This document shows, piece by piece, positions 9,874 to 18,366 of a stretch of DNA of 64,000 nt. Every line of letters begins with the position of its first letter. The stretch's first letter is position 1. Source of the DNA: Limimaricola sp. GTDB lineage: Bacteria; Pseudomonadota; Alphaproteobacteria; Rhodobacterales; Rhodobacteraceae. Under the pieces are notes generated by a model that saw only the letters and a list, made by a program, of their open reading frames with translations, ran no database searches and was not told where the DNA came from. The position numbers and the translations under genes are program-made. The stretch lies in NCBI RefSeq assembly GCF_016125575.1, contig NZ_WGLM01000004.1, forward strand, positions 188,501-252,500, in the 5' to 3' direction.

Positions 9874-10994
9874 CCTTCGAGGACCGAGGTGACGAAAGGC
9901 CGCCGCGTGCGGGGCCCGCGCGGGGTGTCGAAACCCGCCTCGCGCATCAGCGCAGCGATCTCATCGGCCGACCGGGCGCGGCCCGTCCGCATCGCCATGC
10001 AATAAAGCGCGAAATAGGCGTCACCGGCCCGCTCGGGCCGTGCGCCGCCGGTCATCGGCTCGGACACGATCAGCCGCCCACCGGCGGGCAGTGCGGCATG
10101 GATTCTGGAAAGAAGCGCGCGCACGGTTTCGTCGGAATGGTCGTAAAGCACGCGGACCAGCGTTACGGTGTCGGCGCCTTCGGGCAGGTCATCGTCGCGA
10201 AACGATCCGCTGATGATACGCAGTCGGGCACCGATTCCCGCGGCATCGAACGCCGCCCGCGCGGCGGGCGCGACGGCGGGCAGATCGAACAACACCAATT
10301 CGGGCGAAGGATAGCGCGCGGCGACAGCTTGCAGAAACGCCCCGGTGCCACCGCCCACATCCATCAATCGCTTGACGCCGGACAGGTCCGTAACCGCCAG
10401 CGTATCGGCAGCCACAAGTGATTGGCTATCGGTCATCAGGCGCGAGTATGTCTGTGCCGTTTCAGGGTCGGCCGCAGCACCTGCGCCAAAAACGTAGGGC
10501 CAGAACTCGGCCAGTTCCGTGCTGGTCTCACCGCGAAAGAAGGCCACCGGATCGGCCAGGTCGCGGTAAAGCACGGCATGGTGCCGGATCATGCCTTGCA
10601 GGCCCGGCACCCCGGCCAGCGCCGCGCCGCGCCGGGTCAGCGCGTAGCGGCCAGATCGCCGCTGGCGCAAGAGGCCCAGCGCCATGCCGCCCCGCAGCAA
10701 GACGCGCATCCGCTCGGGCGGCACCGCCGCCCGGTGGGCCAGTGCCGCCTCGGTCAATTCACGCTCCAGCAGGGTTGCGAGTATCTCAAGCTCAACCAGT
10801 GCCTGCAGGATCTGGCTATGGCAAAACCCCGCGACGAGATCGAACATTGCCGCGCCTTCGCGACGGACAGTGCCGCGCGTCAACGGAAATAGTGCCGCCC
10901 ATGCCTGAAAGCCCGGGCGCGACATAAGCCGAAGGAGGCGGCCCGCGCGGCGACCCTTGGGCAGGGGGGCAGAGGGCGTGGCCAGATCGCTCAT
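9858..10994 (-). CDS. crtF: Demethylspheroidene O-methyltransferase
   Basis: Transfers a methyl group from S-adenosylmethionine to the 1-hydroxyl of hydroxy-carotenoids in spheroidene synthesis. 378 residues: an N-terminal dimerisation/winged-helix region (LVAGFCHSQILQALVELEIL) and a class I methyltransferase core with the AdoMet loop LMDVGGGTGAFLQAVA, then LVLFDLPAV and the motif LVRVLYDHSDE. It lies downstream of crtE (51-base gap) in the same direction, probably one transcript. Its stop lies within PpsR operator 3 of bchC. Confidence 0.95.
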   Translation of the reverse strand: MSDLATPSAPLPKGRRAGRLLRLMSRPGFQAWAALFPLTRGTVRREGAAMFDLVAGFCHSQILQALVELEILATLLERELTEAALAHRAAVPPERMRVLLRGGMALGLLRQRRSGRYALTRRGAALAGVPGLQGMIRHHAVLYRDLADPVAFFRGETSTELAEFWPYVFGAGAAADPETAQTYSRLMTDSQSLVAADTLAVTDLSGVKRLMDVGGGTGAFLQAVAARYPSPELVLFDLPAVAPAARAAFDAAGIGARLRIISGSFRDDDLPEGADTVTLVRVLYDHSDETVRALLSRIHAALPAGGRLIVSEPMTGGARPERAGDAYFALYCMAMRTGRARSADEIAALMREAGFDTPRGPRTRRPFVTSVLEGVKQS

Positions 10995-11045
10995 CGCGAC
11001 GGCGACTTCAGGTTGCGGATTTCGCCCGGGGTGGCTTGCACAGCA

Positions 11046-11927
11046 TCACTCTCCCGGAACGGTGATCCTTTGGCGCGCAGCGGCAGGCACCAGCCGGTCG
11101 GCATAGGCACGCACCATTTGCGCCAGCGCGGCCTCGCCCGGGCAGGCCGGGATCGAGCTGATGGCACCGGCGAGGATATCATCCAGCCGCTGGACCGCGC
11201 CCTGAACACCCAGCTGTGCCACCGCGTTGGGCCGGCCATGCAGATCGTCCTGCCCGGCGGGCTTGCCCAACGTCGCGGCATCGCACAGCGCATCACGCAA
11301 GTCATCGGCCACCTGAAACGCCTCGCCGATACGGGCGCCCAGCTCTTCCCACGGATCGGCTTCCTGCCCGGCGGCAATCGCGCCCATCTGTGTTGCGGCA
11401 ATGAAAAGCGCGCCTGTCTTGGCGCGATGATAGGCTGACAGATTGATCTGCGGTTCGCTTTCCCAACCTTGCCCGGCGCAGATACCGCCAGGCATCCCCG
11501 TGCGCGCGGAAAGGACCGAGATCAGCCCAACAGCACGCTCGGCCTCTGCCCCGGCAGCACGTGCCAGCACCTGAAAGGCCAGCACGATCAGGCTGTCGCC
11601 CGTCAGAACGGCCAACGGTTCGGAAAACGCGCGGTGCACCGTGGGCTTGCCACGCCGCAAATCCGCATCGTCAAAACAGGGGAGATCATCATGCACAAGG
11701 CTGGCGCAATGGATCAGTTCCAGCGCGCCGGCGGCGGCATCGGTCAGGCGCGGGCGATCATCGCCGCAGGCCAGCGCGACCGATGTCAGGATGGTGGGGC
11801 GTATCCGCGCGCCGCCGGGTGTGACGGCGTAATCCAGCGCGGCGGCCAGACGGGCCGGAGCATGGGCCCCCTGCCCTTGGCGAATCGCGGCACCGACCGC
11901 GGCCTCGATCCGATCCGAAAGTCCCAT
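11046..11927 (-). CDS. crtE: Geranylgeranyl diphosphate synthase
   Basis: Makes C20 geranylgeranyl diphosphate for phytoene and for the bacteriochlorophyll tail. 293 residues from ATG 11927, chosen for its GGGAG leader; the frame is open further up only into the operator region. First Asp-rich motif DDLPCFDDADLRRGKP and second motif DDLRD are present. The second motif is shorter than DDxxD and typical of this bacterial subfamily. Divergent from crtD across a 118-base region with two PpsR operators. Confidence 0.95.
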   Translation of the reverse strand: MGLSDRIEAAVGAAIRQGQGAHAPARLAAALDYAVTPGGARIRPTILTSVALACGDDRPRLTDAAAGALELIHCASLVHDDLPCFDDADLRRGKPTVHRAFSEPLAVLTGDSLIVLAFQVLARAAGAEAERAVGLISVLSARTGMPGGICAGQGWESEPQINLSAYHRAKTGALFIAATQMGAIAAGQEADPWEELGARIGEAFQVADDLRDALCDAATLGKPAGQDDLHGRPNAVAQLGVQGAVQRLDDILAGAISSIPACPGEAALAQMVRAYADRLVPAAARQRITVPGE

Positions 11928-11962
11928 GTCGGTCTCCCTTGCATGACCATCAGGAACCAGAG

Positions 11963-11980
11963 TGTCCGATTTGATTGACA
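11963..11980. promoter_or_regulatory. PpsR/CrtJ operator 1 in crtE-crtD gap
   Basis: TGT-N12-ACA match (TGTCCGATTTGATTGACA). A plus-strand TTGACA (11975-11980), a possible -35 for crtD, lies inside it. Confidence 0.82.
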
Positions 11981-11987
11981 GTCTATG

Positions 11988-12005
11988 TGTCAATCAGACT
12001 GGACA
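11988..12005. promoter_or_regulatory. PpsR/CrtJ operator 2 in crtE-crtD gap
   Basis: TGT-N12-ACA match (TGTCAATCAGACTGGACA), 7 bases from operator 1. It contains a minus-strand TTGACA (11993-11988), a possible -35 for crtE, so one operator pair could control both directions. Confidence 0.82.
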
Positions 12006-12045
12006 GTTTCACGACGCAAGTCAACAATGACCGCATGGAGTGCAC

Positions 12046-13608
12046 ATGAAACCTGCCCCGCCCCGCATCGTCGTGATCGGCGCCGGCATCGGTGGGCTGG
12101 CGGCCGCCCTGCGGCTGTCTCATGCCGGTTGCGCGGTCACCGTGCTGGAGGCGCAGGCGGCGCCCGGCGGCAAGATGCGGACGGTGCAGAGCGCCGCGGG
12201 GCCCGTCGATGCCGGCCCAACTGTCCTGACGCTGCGCCCGGTCTTCGAGGCGCTTTTCGCCGATGTCGGGATTCGGCTGGAGGATCATCTGACGCTGCTG
12301 CCCCTGAGCGTGCTGGCGCGCCACTTCTGGGATGATGGTGCGCAATTGGACCTCTGCGCCGATGCAGAACAAAGTGCCGCCAACGTCGCCGCTGCCTTTG
12401 GCAACCGTGCCGCGGCCGAGTTCACGGCCTTTTCGGCCCGCGCCGCGCGGCTGTTCGCGGCCTTCGATGCGCCGATGATGCAGGCCGCCGAACCCAGCCA
12501 GGCGGCGCTGGCCCGCCTTGTCGCGCGCAGCCCGGCCCTGTTGCGCGACATGGCGCCCTGGGCCAGCCTCGCCGGTTTGTTGCGCAGCAATTTCCGCGAT
12601 CCGCACTTGCGGCAGCTATTTGGCCGCTACGCCACATATGTAGGCGGCGCGCCGGGGCAAAGCCCTGCTCTCCTTTCGCTGATCTGGCAGGCTGAGGCGG
12701 CAGGCGTCTGGGCCGTTCAGGGCGGGATGCATCGTCTGGCCGCGGTACTTGCGGACCTTGCGGCCGAACGTGGAGCCGTCTTTCATTACGCCACCCCCGC
12801 ACGGCATATCGAACGGCAATCCGGCAAGGTGGCCGCGGTGGCGACGGACCGGGGCCGCTTTGCTGCCGATGTGGTCCTCTTCAACGGCGATCCCCGCGCC
12901 TTGGCCGAAGGATTGCTTGGCGAAGGGGTGCGCGGCGCGGTCATGCCTTCGGCCATTACACCGCGCAGCCTGTCGGCCTGGGTCCACGCCTTCGCGGCAA
13001 CGCCTTCTGGGCCGGAGCTTGCCTATCACACGGTCTTCTTCGGGCACGAACCGCAGGCGGAATTCACTGATCTTGCCCGGGGCGCCATGCCAGCCGACCC
13101 GACGCTTTATATCTGCGCACAAGACCGGGCCGCGGGCCGTCCGAACGGCACCGAACGGTTCGAAATCATCATGAACGGCGCCCCGGGGCCGGGCGGAACC
13201 GAAAAGGAGATTGCGGCATGTCAGACACTGGTATTTTCCCGTCTGCGCCAGTTTGGCCTGCACTTCGATCCGCTGCCGGGGCCGGAGATGCTGACGACGC
13301 CCGCGCACTTCGGCGCGTTGTTCCCGGCCAGCCTCGGATCCCTCTACGGGCGCAGCCCACACGGGCTGACGGCGGGAATGAAACGACCGACGGCGCGCAC
13401 GACGGTGCCAGGGCTTTACCTGTGCGGCGGCGGGGCGCATCCGGGGGCGGGGGTGCCGATGGCGACGCTCTCCGCCCGGCACGCGGCCGCGGCGATTCTG
13501 ACGGACCTTGCTTCCACCTTGCCCCACCGCCCGGCGGCTACAACTGGTGGTACGTCGACGGGATCAGCACCGACGGGAGCCGCGCCGTCTCGGTCATCGG
13601 CTTCATAG
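12046..13608 (+). CDS. crtD: Methoxyneurosporene (hydroxyneurosporene) desaturase
   Basis: FAD-dependent desaturase that introduces the 3,4 double bond in the spheroidene pathway. 520 residues from ATG 12046 (GGAG leader; GTG 12040 is an alternative). The dinucleotide-binding N-terminus VVIGAGIGGLAAALRLSHAG and the C-terminal FAD motif GLYLCGGGAHPGAGVPMATLSARHAA are clear. About 20 residues after LASTLPHRP are low-complexity (Ala, Thr, Gly, Ser), overlap the crtC frame and look unlike the family, so the 3' end may be a read-on tail. Confidence 0.94.
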   Translation: MKPAPPRIVVIGAGIGGLAAALRLSHAGCAVTVLEAQAAPGGKMRTVQSAAGPVDAGPTVLTLRPVFEALFADVGIRLEDHLTLLPLSVLARHFWDDGAQLDLCADAEQSAANVAAAFGNRAAAEFTAFSARAARLFAAFDAPMMQAAEPSQAALARLVARSPALLRDMAPWASLAGLLRSNFRDPHLRQLFGRYATYVGGAPGQSPALLSLIWQAEAAGVWAVQGGMHRLAAVLADLAAERGAVFHYATPARHIERQSGKVAAVATDRGRFAADVVLFNGDPRALAEGLLGEGVRGAVMPSAITPRSLSAWVHAFAATPSGPELAYHTVFFGHEPQAEFTDLARGAMPADPTLYICAQDRAAGRPNGTERFEIIMNGAPGPGGTEKEIAACQTLVFSRLRQFGLHFDPLPGPEMLTTPAHFGALFPASLGSLYGRSPHGLTAGMKRPTARTTVPGLYLCGGGAHPGAGVPMATLSARHAAAAILTDLASTLPHRPAATTGGTSTGSAPTGAAPSRSSAS

Positions 13609-14435
13609 GCTCTGTTTTTTCGCCGTGGTATGCGTGGAGCGGGCGCGGTGATCCGGCCAATCATTGCTGCATCAACGTGGCCACCTACGGCCCCGGCGGC
13701 CGCTTCACCATGACCGACCGGGGCCGCGACGCCTTGCGTACAACGCCCGAACGGCTGACGGTTGGCCCATCGTCGATGCATTGGGACGGCCACCAGCTGG
13801 TCATCGAGATCGACGAGGTCTCCAGCCCGCCTGTCATCTCGCGGGTGCGCGGGCGGATAACCCTGACGCCCAGCGCCGTCACGACGGTGGAACTGCCGCT
13901 GACGCCCGACGGCGCCCATGTCTGGCGGCCCTTCGCGCCCATCGCGGACATCAAGGTCGATCTCGCGGCGCCGGGCTGGACCTGGGAGGGGCACGGCTAC
14001 TTCGACGCCAATTTCGGCATGCGCCCTCTAGAGACTGATTTCCGCTTCTGGACATGGGGCCGGTACCCGACCGCTGCCGGGGCTAGATGTTTCTACGATG
14101 CCGTGCGTCGCGACGGGTCGAACCTTTCGGCGGCCGTGGCCTTTGCACCGGACGGATCCGCGCAGATGATTGACGCCCCCCCGCGCACGCCCTTTCGCCG
14201 CTCGTTCTGGCAGGTGCGGCGCGAGACGCGGGCAGATCCGGGCACGGTGCCCAAGCAGACCCTGAACATGCTAGACGCGCCGTTCTACAGCCGCTCGGCC
14301 GTGACGACGGTGCTGGATGGCGAAACGGTCACGGGCGTGCACGAGGCGCTGGACCTCGACCGCTATGCCTCGCCCCTGATCAAGCCGATGCTGGCACTGC
14401 GCGTGCCGCGCCGGGCCCGCTGGCGGTTCGACTAG
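13422..14435 (+). CDS. crtC: Carotenoid 1,2-hydratase
   Basis: Adds water across the terminal 1,2 double bond of neurosporene-type carotenoids. The conserved body is clear from about 13530: PPGGYNWWYVDGIS, GFIGSVFSPWYAW, HCCINVATYG, GHGYFDANFGMRPLE, FRFWTWGRYP. The start is not resolved. The frame is open through the end of crtD, but the only ATG is 13218, the nearest usable start is GTG 13422 (used here), and no ATG, GTG or TTG lies closer to the conserved region. It overlaps crtD and ends convergently on tspO, sharing four bases. Confidence 0.88.
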   Translation: MRRRGASGGGGADGDALRPARGRGDSDGPCFHLAPPPGGYNWWYVDGISTDGSRAVSVIGFIGSVFSPWYAWSGRGDPANHCCINVATYGPGGRFTMTDRGRDALRTTPERLTVGPSSMHWDGHQLVIEIDEVSSPPVISRVRGRITLTPSAVTTVELPLTPDGAHVWRPFAPIADIKVDLAAPGWTWEGHGYFDANFGMRPLETDFRFWTWGRYPTAAGARCFYDAVRRDGSNLSAAVAFAPDGSAQMIDAPPRTPFRRSFWQVRRETRADPGTVPKQTLNMLDAPFYSRSAVTTVLDGETVTGVHEALDLDRYASPLIKPMLALRVPRRARWRFD

Positions 14436-14911
14436 AGCGAGGAAGGCACCAGCGGTTTCTGGTCGGGGTTCAGCCGTGCGACAGACAGGTTCAGCGCCGC
14501 AGCAATCGTCACCCAGACAAGGTACGGGGTAAAGGCAAGGCCCGCCCAGATGTCGATCTGAAAGCTGGTGACCGTCGCGCCCAGAACCGAAACCCAGAGA
14601 CAGGCCATCACAGGCAGCGCGCCCTTCAGCCGCCGCAGGCCGAAGAAGATCGGCGTCCAGAGCGTGTTGAAGGCGATCTGCGCGGCCCAGAAGGCCATGG
14701 CCAGGGCATTATCGGGGGCCTGGGCCACGCGCGCCCCGGCGAAGGAGATCAGCACGTAGATCGAGGTCCAGACCACCGGGAACACCCAGTTCGGCGGCAC
14801 CCAGTCCGGCTTTTTCAGCTGCTTGTACCAGTCGCCTGTTGGAAACATTGCGCCAGTCGCACCAGCGCCAAGACAGGCCGCAAGAAAGATCAGGAAAAGC
14901 CAGATAGTCAT
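14432..14911 (-). CDS. tspO: TspO/MBR family tryptophan-rich sensory protein
   Basis: Five-helix membrane protein that binds tetrapyrroles; in R. sphaeroides it sits in the outer membrane and represses photosynthesis genes in oxygen, probably by exporting porphyrin intermediates. 159 residues with the family signature: WYKQLKKPDWVPPNWVFPVVWTSIY, followed by WAAQIAFNTLWTPIFFGLRR. The gene lies 34 bases after crtB, in the place called crtK in Rhodobacter clusters. Confidence 0.95.
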   Translation of the reverse strand: MTIWLFLIFLAACLGAGATGAMFPTGDWYKQLKKPDWVPPNWVFPVVWTSIYVLISFAGARVAQAPDNALAMAFWAAQIAFNTLWTPIFFGLRRLKGALPVMACLWVSVLGATVTSFQIDIWAGLAFTPYLVWVTIAAALNLSVARLNPDQKPLVPSSL

Positions 14912-14945
14912 TGGAAGCCCCTTTTGGAGGTTACTTCATGACTAC

Positions 14946-15968
14946 CTAAGCGCCTTGGGTCCCGCTTCCAATGGTCTGATCGCGCGATTTGAGGTCGGCA
15001 AGGATTTCCAGCAGGGCGCGTGACCGGCCCGTCTGGCGCACGTGACGGCCTGCGGCATCGACGAGATAGGCCACTTCGGGCAGCGGTGGGGCGAAGATGA
15101 CGGCCGAATGCGGCATCACGCGGGTCAGGTTGGCGCGAACCATCGCCTGTGCCATCCAGACAAGCTTCCGCGCGCGGCCTGTATGGGCGCGCAGGGTCAC
15201 GCTGTCGCAACCTTGCCGACGCACCGCGTTGCCGATGCCGCAATAGATCAGCCGTGCCGCCCAGATGCCCGTACGCGCGTTTGGTGGCAGCGCGGCAATG
15301 CCGGCTTCGGCGCGCCAGTAAAGCCTGTCAGCCTCCGCCAGCAGACGCGCGACCATGCCACGCACGGCATCGACCGGCAGCGGCTCTGCCAGAAACGCCT
15401 CTGGCTCGATCCCCGCTTCGGCGAACCAGTCGAGCGGCAGGTAGATGCGGCCAGCGCGCGCATCCTCGCCCACGTCTCGGGCAATGTTGGTCAGTTGCAT
15501 CGCCACGCCCAGATCACAGGCCCGGGCCAGCGCGTCTGGGTCGCGCACCCGCATAAGGACGCACATCATCGCGCCCACCGCGGCCGCGACTCGCGCTGAA
15601 TAGTCTCGCACACCCGAAAGCGTGTCATAACGGCGCCCGACGGCGTCCCACGCCAATCCTTCCAGCAGCGCCTCGGGCAAGGCGCGCGGCATATCGAAAT
15701 CTTCCACCAGCGCGGCAAAGGCGCGGTCTTCGGGCGCGTTGCGAGGACGCCCGGCATAGGCGAGGTCCAGCCGGTCGCGCAGCGTCAGCACCGCACCGGC
15801 CTTTTCGTCACCTTCATCAACCTCGTCATCGGCCAACCGGCAGAAAGCATAAAGTGCCAGCGCAGGATCACGAACCGACGAGGGCAGCAGCCGCGAAGCC
15901 GCATGAAACGAGAGCGATCCGGTCCGGATCGCCGCTTTGCAGTGTTCAAGATCGTCGGGGCGGATCAT
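14946..15968 (-). CDS. crtB: Phytoene synthase
   Basis: Condenses two geranylgeranyl diphosphates to phytoene, the first committed carotenoid step. 340 residues, normal. Both Asp-rich sites are visible: DDEVDEGDE near residue 47, and the signature around residues 155-175 (QLTNIARDVGEDARAGRIYLP). The start ATG overlaps the crtI stop (ATGA), so translation is coupled. Confidence 0.96.
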   Translation of the reverse strand: MIRPDDLEHCKAAIRTGSLSFHAASRLLPSSVRDPALALYAFCRLADDEVDEGDEKAGAVLTLRDRLDLAYAGRPRNAPEDRAFAALVEDFDMPRALPEALLEGLAWDAVGRRYDTLSGVRDYSARVAAAVGAMMCVLMRVRDPDALARACDLGVAMQLTNIARDVGEDARAGRIYLPLDWFAEAGIEPEAFLAEPLPVDAVRGMVARLLAEADRLYWRAEAGIAALPPNARTGIWAARLIYCGIGNAVRRQGCDSVTLRAHTGRARKLVWMAQAMVRANLTRVMPHSAVIFAPPLPEVAYLVDAAGRHVRQTGRSRALLEILADLKSRDQTIGSGTQGA

Positions 15969-17506
15969 TCGGCGGCCATCCTGATTGCGGGGCGCGCTGG
16001 CGCGTCGGGAACAAGTTTCGCCAGCACTTCGGCACTGCTGACAACGCCGGGCAGGCCCGCGCCGGGATGCGTTCCGGCACCGACAAGGTAAAGCCCCTGC
16101 GCCTCTTCACTGACATTATGCGGCCGGAACCACGCCGATTGCAGGATGCGCGGTTCCAGCGAAAACCCGGCCCCGTGCGGCGACAGGTATCGGTCGCGGA
16201 AATCGTCGGGCGTATAGACAAGGCTGGCAGAGATCCGGTCCTGAAACCCGGGGATCAGCTGCTGAAGAACCTTGGTGACTTTGGCCTTGTAAGTCTCTGC
16301 TTCCGTGGCCCAGTCGACCGGATTGTCGAAGCCAAGGTGCGGAACCGGTGAGAGGGCATAGAAGGTGTCATCCCCCTTCGGTGCCACGCCCGGATCGGTG
16401 ACCGACGGGCGGTGGACATAAAGGCTCATGTCATCGGCGAGTTTGCCCTTGATGAAGATGTCGCGCAGCAGGCCTTCGTAGCGCGGGCCGCTGAGGATGG
16501 TGTGATGACCTACATCTGGCCACATGCCGGCGGTGCCCTTCGTGCCGAAATACCAGACGAACAGGCCCATCGACCAACGGCGGCTGTCCACCTTGGCATC
16601 GGTCCAGCGTTTGCGCGGACGGTTGCGCAGCAGCCGCGTGTAGGTGTGCCCGGCATCGGCATTGCTGACGACCAGCGGCGCAGCCAGTTCCTCGCCCCCG
16701 GTCAGGCGCACGCCCGCCGCCGCATCGCCCTTGAACACGATCTCGTCCGCCTCGACGTTCTGCACGATCCGGCCGCCCTGCGCGCGGATGACCGCCGCCA
16801 TCGCGTCGGCAATCGCCTGCACCCCGCCGATGGCGTAATGCACGCCGAATTCCTTCTCGAGGTGACTGACAAGCGCATACATCGAGGTGACGTGCAGCGG
16901 ATCGCCCCCGATGAAAAGCGGATGAAACGACAACGCCATGCGCAGCCGCGGATCGCGCACGCGCGACCGGGCCAGCCCGAAGATGGACTTGTCGGCCCGC
17001 AGCACCGCAAATTCGGGCAGGACGCGAATGGTTTCCCACAGCCGGTGCATCGGCTTGGCCACCATCCCCTCGAACCCCACGACATAGCGGCGCCGGCTGT
17101 CCTTGAGGAACCGCAGGTAGCCCTTCACGTCGCCGGGGCTAAGGCGGCGGACCTCTTCCACCATCGCGGCAGTATCGCCGCGGGCGGTGAAGTGCGACCC
17201 GTCGGGCCAGCGGATTTCATAGAACGGATCAAGCGGGCGCAGGTCCACGTCCTTGTAAAAATCGCGCCCGCAGGCGGCCCAGAGGCTTTCAAAGACCTGC
17301 GGCACCGTCACGATGGTCGGCCCAAGGTCGAAGCGGTGGCCGTTCTGAGAAATCGACGATCCGCGCCCGCCGACCCGATCCAGCCGGTCCAGCACGGTGA
17401 CGCGGTAGCCCTTGGCGCCCAGCCGCATCGCCGCCGCCAGCCCGCCAAGACCCGCGCCGATGACGATGGCCTCTGACGACGAATCTGCGGCATGATGTGT
17501 AAACAT
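15965..17506 (-). CDS. crtI: Phytoene desaturase (neurosporene-forming)
   Basis: FAD enzyme that desaturates phytoene, to neurosporene in spheroidene-type bacteria. 513 residues. N-terminal Rossmann motif IVIGAGLGGLAAAMRLGAKG and C-terminal bacterial phytoene dehydrogenase signature GLYLVGAGTHPGAGLPGVVSSAEV. Coupled to crtB by a 4-base overlap. The start codon lies inside a PpsR operator (17498-17515), so repression would act at the promoter/leader. Confidence 0.96.
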   Translation of the reverse strand: MFTHHAADSSSEAIVIGAGLGGLAAAMRLGAKGYRVTVLDRLDRVGGRGSSISQNGHRFDLGPTIVTVPQVFESLWAACGRDFYKDVDLRPLDPFYEIRWPDGSHFTARGDTAAMVEEVRRLSPGDVKGYLRFLKDSRRRYVVGFEGMVAKPMHRLWETIRVLPEFAVLRADKSIFGLARSRVRDPRLRMALSFHPLFIGGDPLHVTSMYALVSHLEKEFGVHYAIGGVQAIADAMAAVIRAQGGRIVQNVEADEIVFKGDAAAGVRLTGGEELAAPLVVSNADAGHTYTRLLRNRPRKRWTDAKVDSRRWSMGLFVWYFGTKGTAGMWPDVGHHTILSGPRYEGLLRDIFIKGKLADDMSLYVHRPSVTDPGVAPKGDDTFYALSPVPHLGFDNPVDWATEAETYKAKVTKVLQQLIPGFQDRISASLVYTPDDFRDRYLSPHGAGFSLEPRILQSAWFRPHNVSEEAQGLYLVGAGTHPGAGLPGVVSSAEVLAKLVPDAPARPAIRMAAE

Positions 17507-17515
17507 AACCTGACA
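17498..17515. promoter_or_regulatory. PpsR/CrtJ operator at the crtI start
   Basis: TGT-N12-ACA match (TGTAAACATAACCTGACA) overlapping the crtI start codon at 17506. It is paired at long distance with the operator at 17625-17642 (109 bases between them). Confidence 0.8.
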
Positions 17516-17624
17516 CTAGCTGCGAGCCGGCCGGGTGACAACGAATTCTCGCATGATCGCGGCGGTTTGTTGGCAAATGACGGCCGAGGCGGACGGATGG
17601 GCGCTTTCCATCCTGCCGCAGACG

Positions 17625-17642
17625 TGTCAAGATAAGTTGACA
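17625..17642. promoter_or_regulatory. PpsR/CrtJ operator upstream of crtA
   Basis: TGT-N12-ACA match (TGTCAAGATAAGTTGACA) with good symmetry, 19 bases before the crtA start codon. A plus-strand TTGACA ends it. In R. capsulatus the crtA-crtI region is bound cooperatively by CrtJ at widely separated sites, and the arrangement here looks the same. Confidence 0.85.
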
Positions 17643-17661
17643 CATTCGGAGCGTCTCCGCC

Positions 17662-18366
17662 GTGACCCAGATCGTCAGCCTGTCGCTTTACCGCTTTGCC
17701 GGTCTTGGCAACCGGCTGTGGGCGCTGGCGATGATGGGACTGGGTCGGCGCGCGCTGGCGCGAACGCCCGACATCGGCTTCTGGAAACTCTGCGGATCGG
17801 GCACGGGCGAAGGGTTCACCCCCGTGCCGAACACTGCCGTCTATGCCATCCTTGCCACATGGCCCGATGCCGCCACGGCCCGCGCACGGACCGAAGGCGC
17901 GCCCCTATTCCGCCGCTACCGCGCCCGCGCCAGCGAATGCTGGACGGTGCTTCTGACGCCGACATCGGCGCGCGGTCACTGGTCGGGCACGGCCCCGTTT
18001 CAGGTTTCTGCTCCGCCGCCACAGGGCGCGCTGGCCGCACTGACACGCGCCACCATAAAGCCCCGCATCCTGACCCGGTTCTGGGGCCGCGTGGCGCCGA
18101 TTTCCGCCCGCATAGGCTCTGATTCCAACGTGGCCTTCAAGATCGGCATCGGCGAGGTGCCGTGGTTGCACCAGGTCACCTTCTCGATCTGGCCTGATGC
18201 CGAGACGATGGCCGCCTTCGCCCGCACCGGGCCCCACGCCGAGGCGATTGCCGCCGTGCGCGCCGAGGGCTGGTTCCGTGAGGAACTGTACGCCCGCTTT
18301 GCCATACATTCGGACGCTGGCACGTGGAACGGTGCCTCGCCCCTTGCCAGACTGGAGGTCGCATGA
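17662..18366 (+). CDS. crtA: Spheroidene monooxygenase
   Basis: Oxygen-dependent enzyme that converts spheroidene to spheroidenone. 234 residues from GTG 17662. Recognised by VSLSLYRFAGLGNRLWALAMMG, FWKLCGSGTGEGFTPVPNTAVYA and VTFSIWPDAETMAAFART. Probably a haem protein by family knowledge. It starts the plus-strand operon crtA-bchI-bchD-bchO; its TGA overlaps the bchI ATG. Confidence 0.95.
   Translation: MTQIVSLSLYRFAGLGNRLWALAMMGLGRRALARTPDIGFWKLCGSGTGEGFTPVPNTAVYAILATWPDAATARARTEGAPLFRRYRARASECWTVLLTPTSARGHWSGTAPFQVSAPPPQGALAALTRATIKPRILTRFWGRVAPISARIGSDSNVAFKIGIGEVPWLHQVTFSIWPDAETMAAFARTGPHAEAIAAVRAEGWFREELYARFAIHSDAGTWNGASPLARLEVA

Noticed and set aside
13218-13500. crtC starting at ATG 13218 as a 405-residue protein
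   Set aside because: The added 68 residues before GTG 13422 are the crtD sequence read in another frame and have no hydratase-like character.
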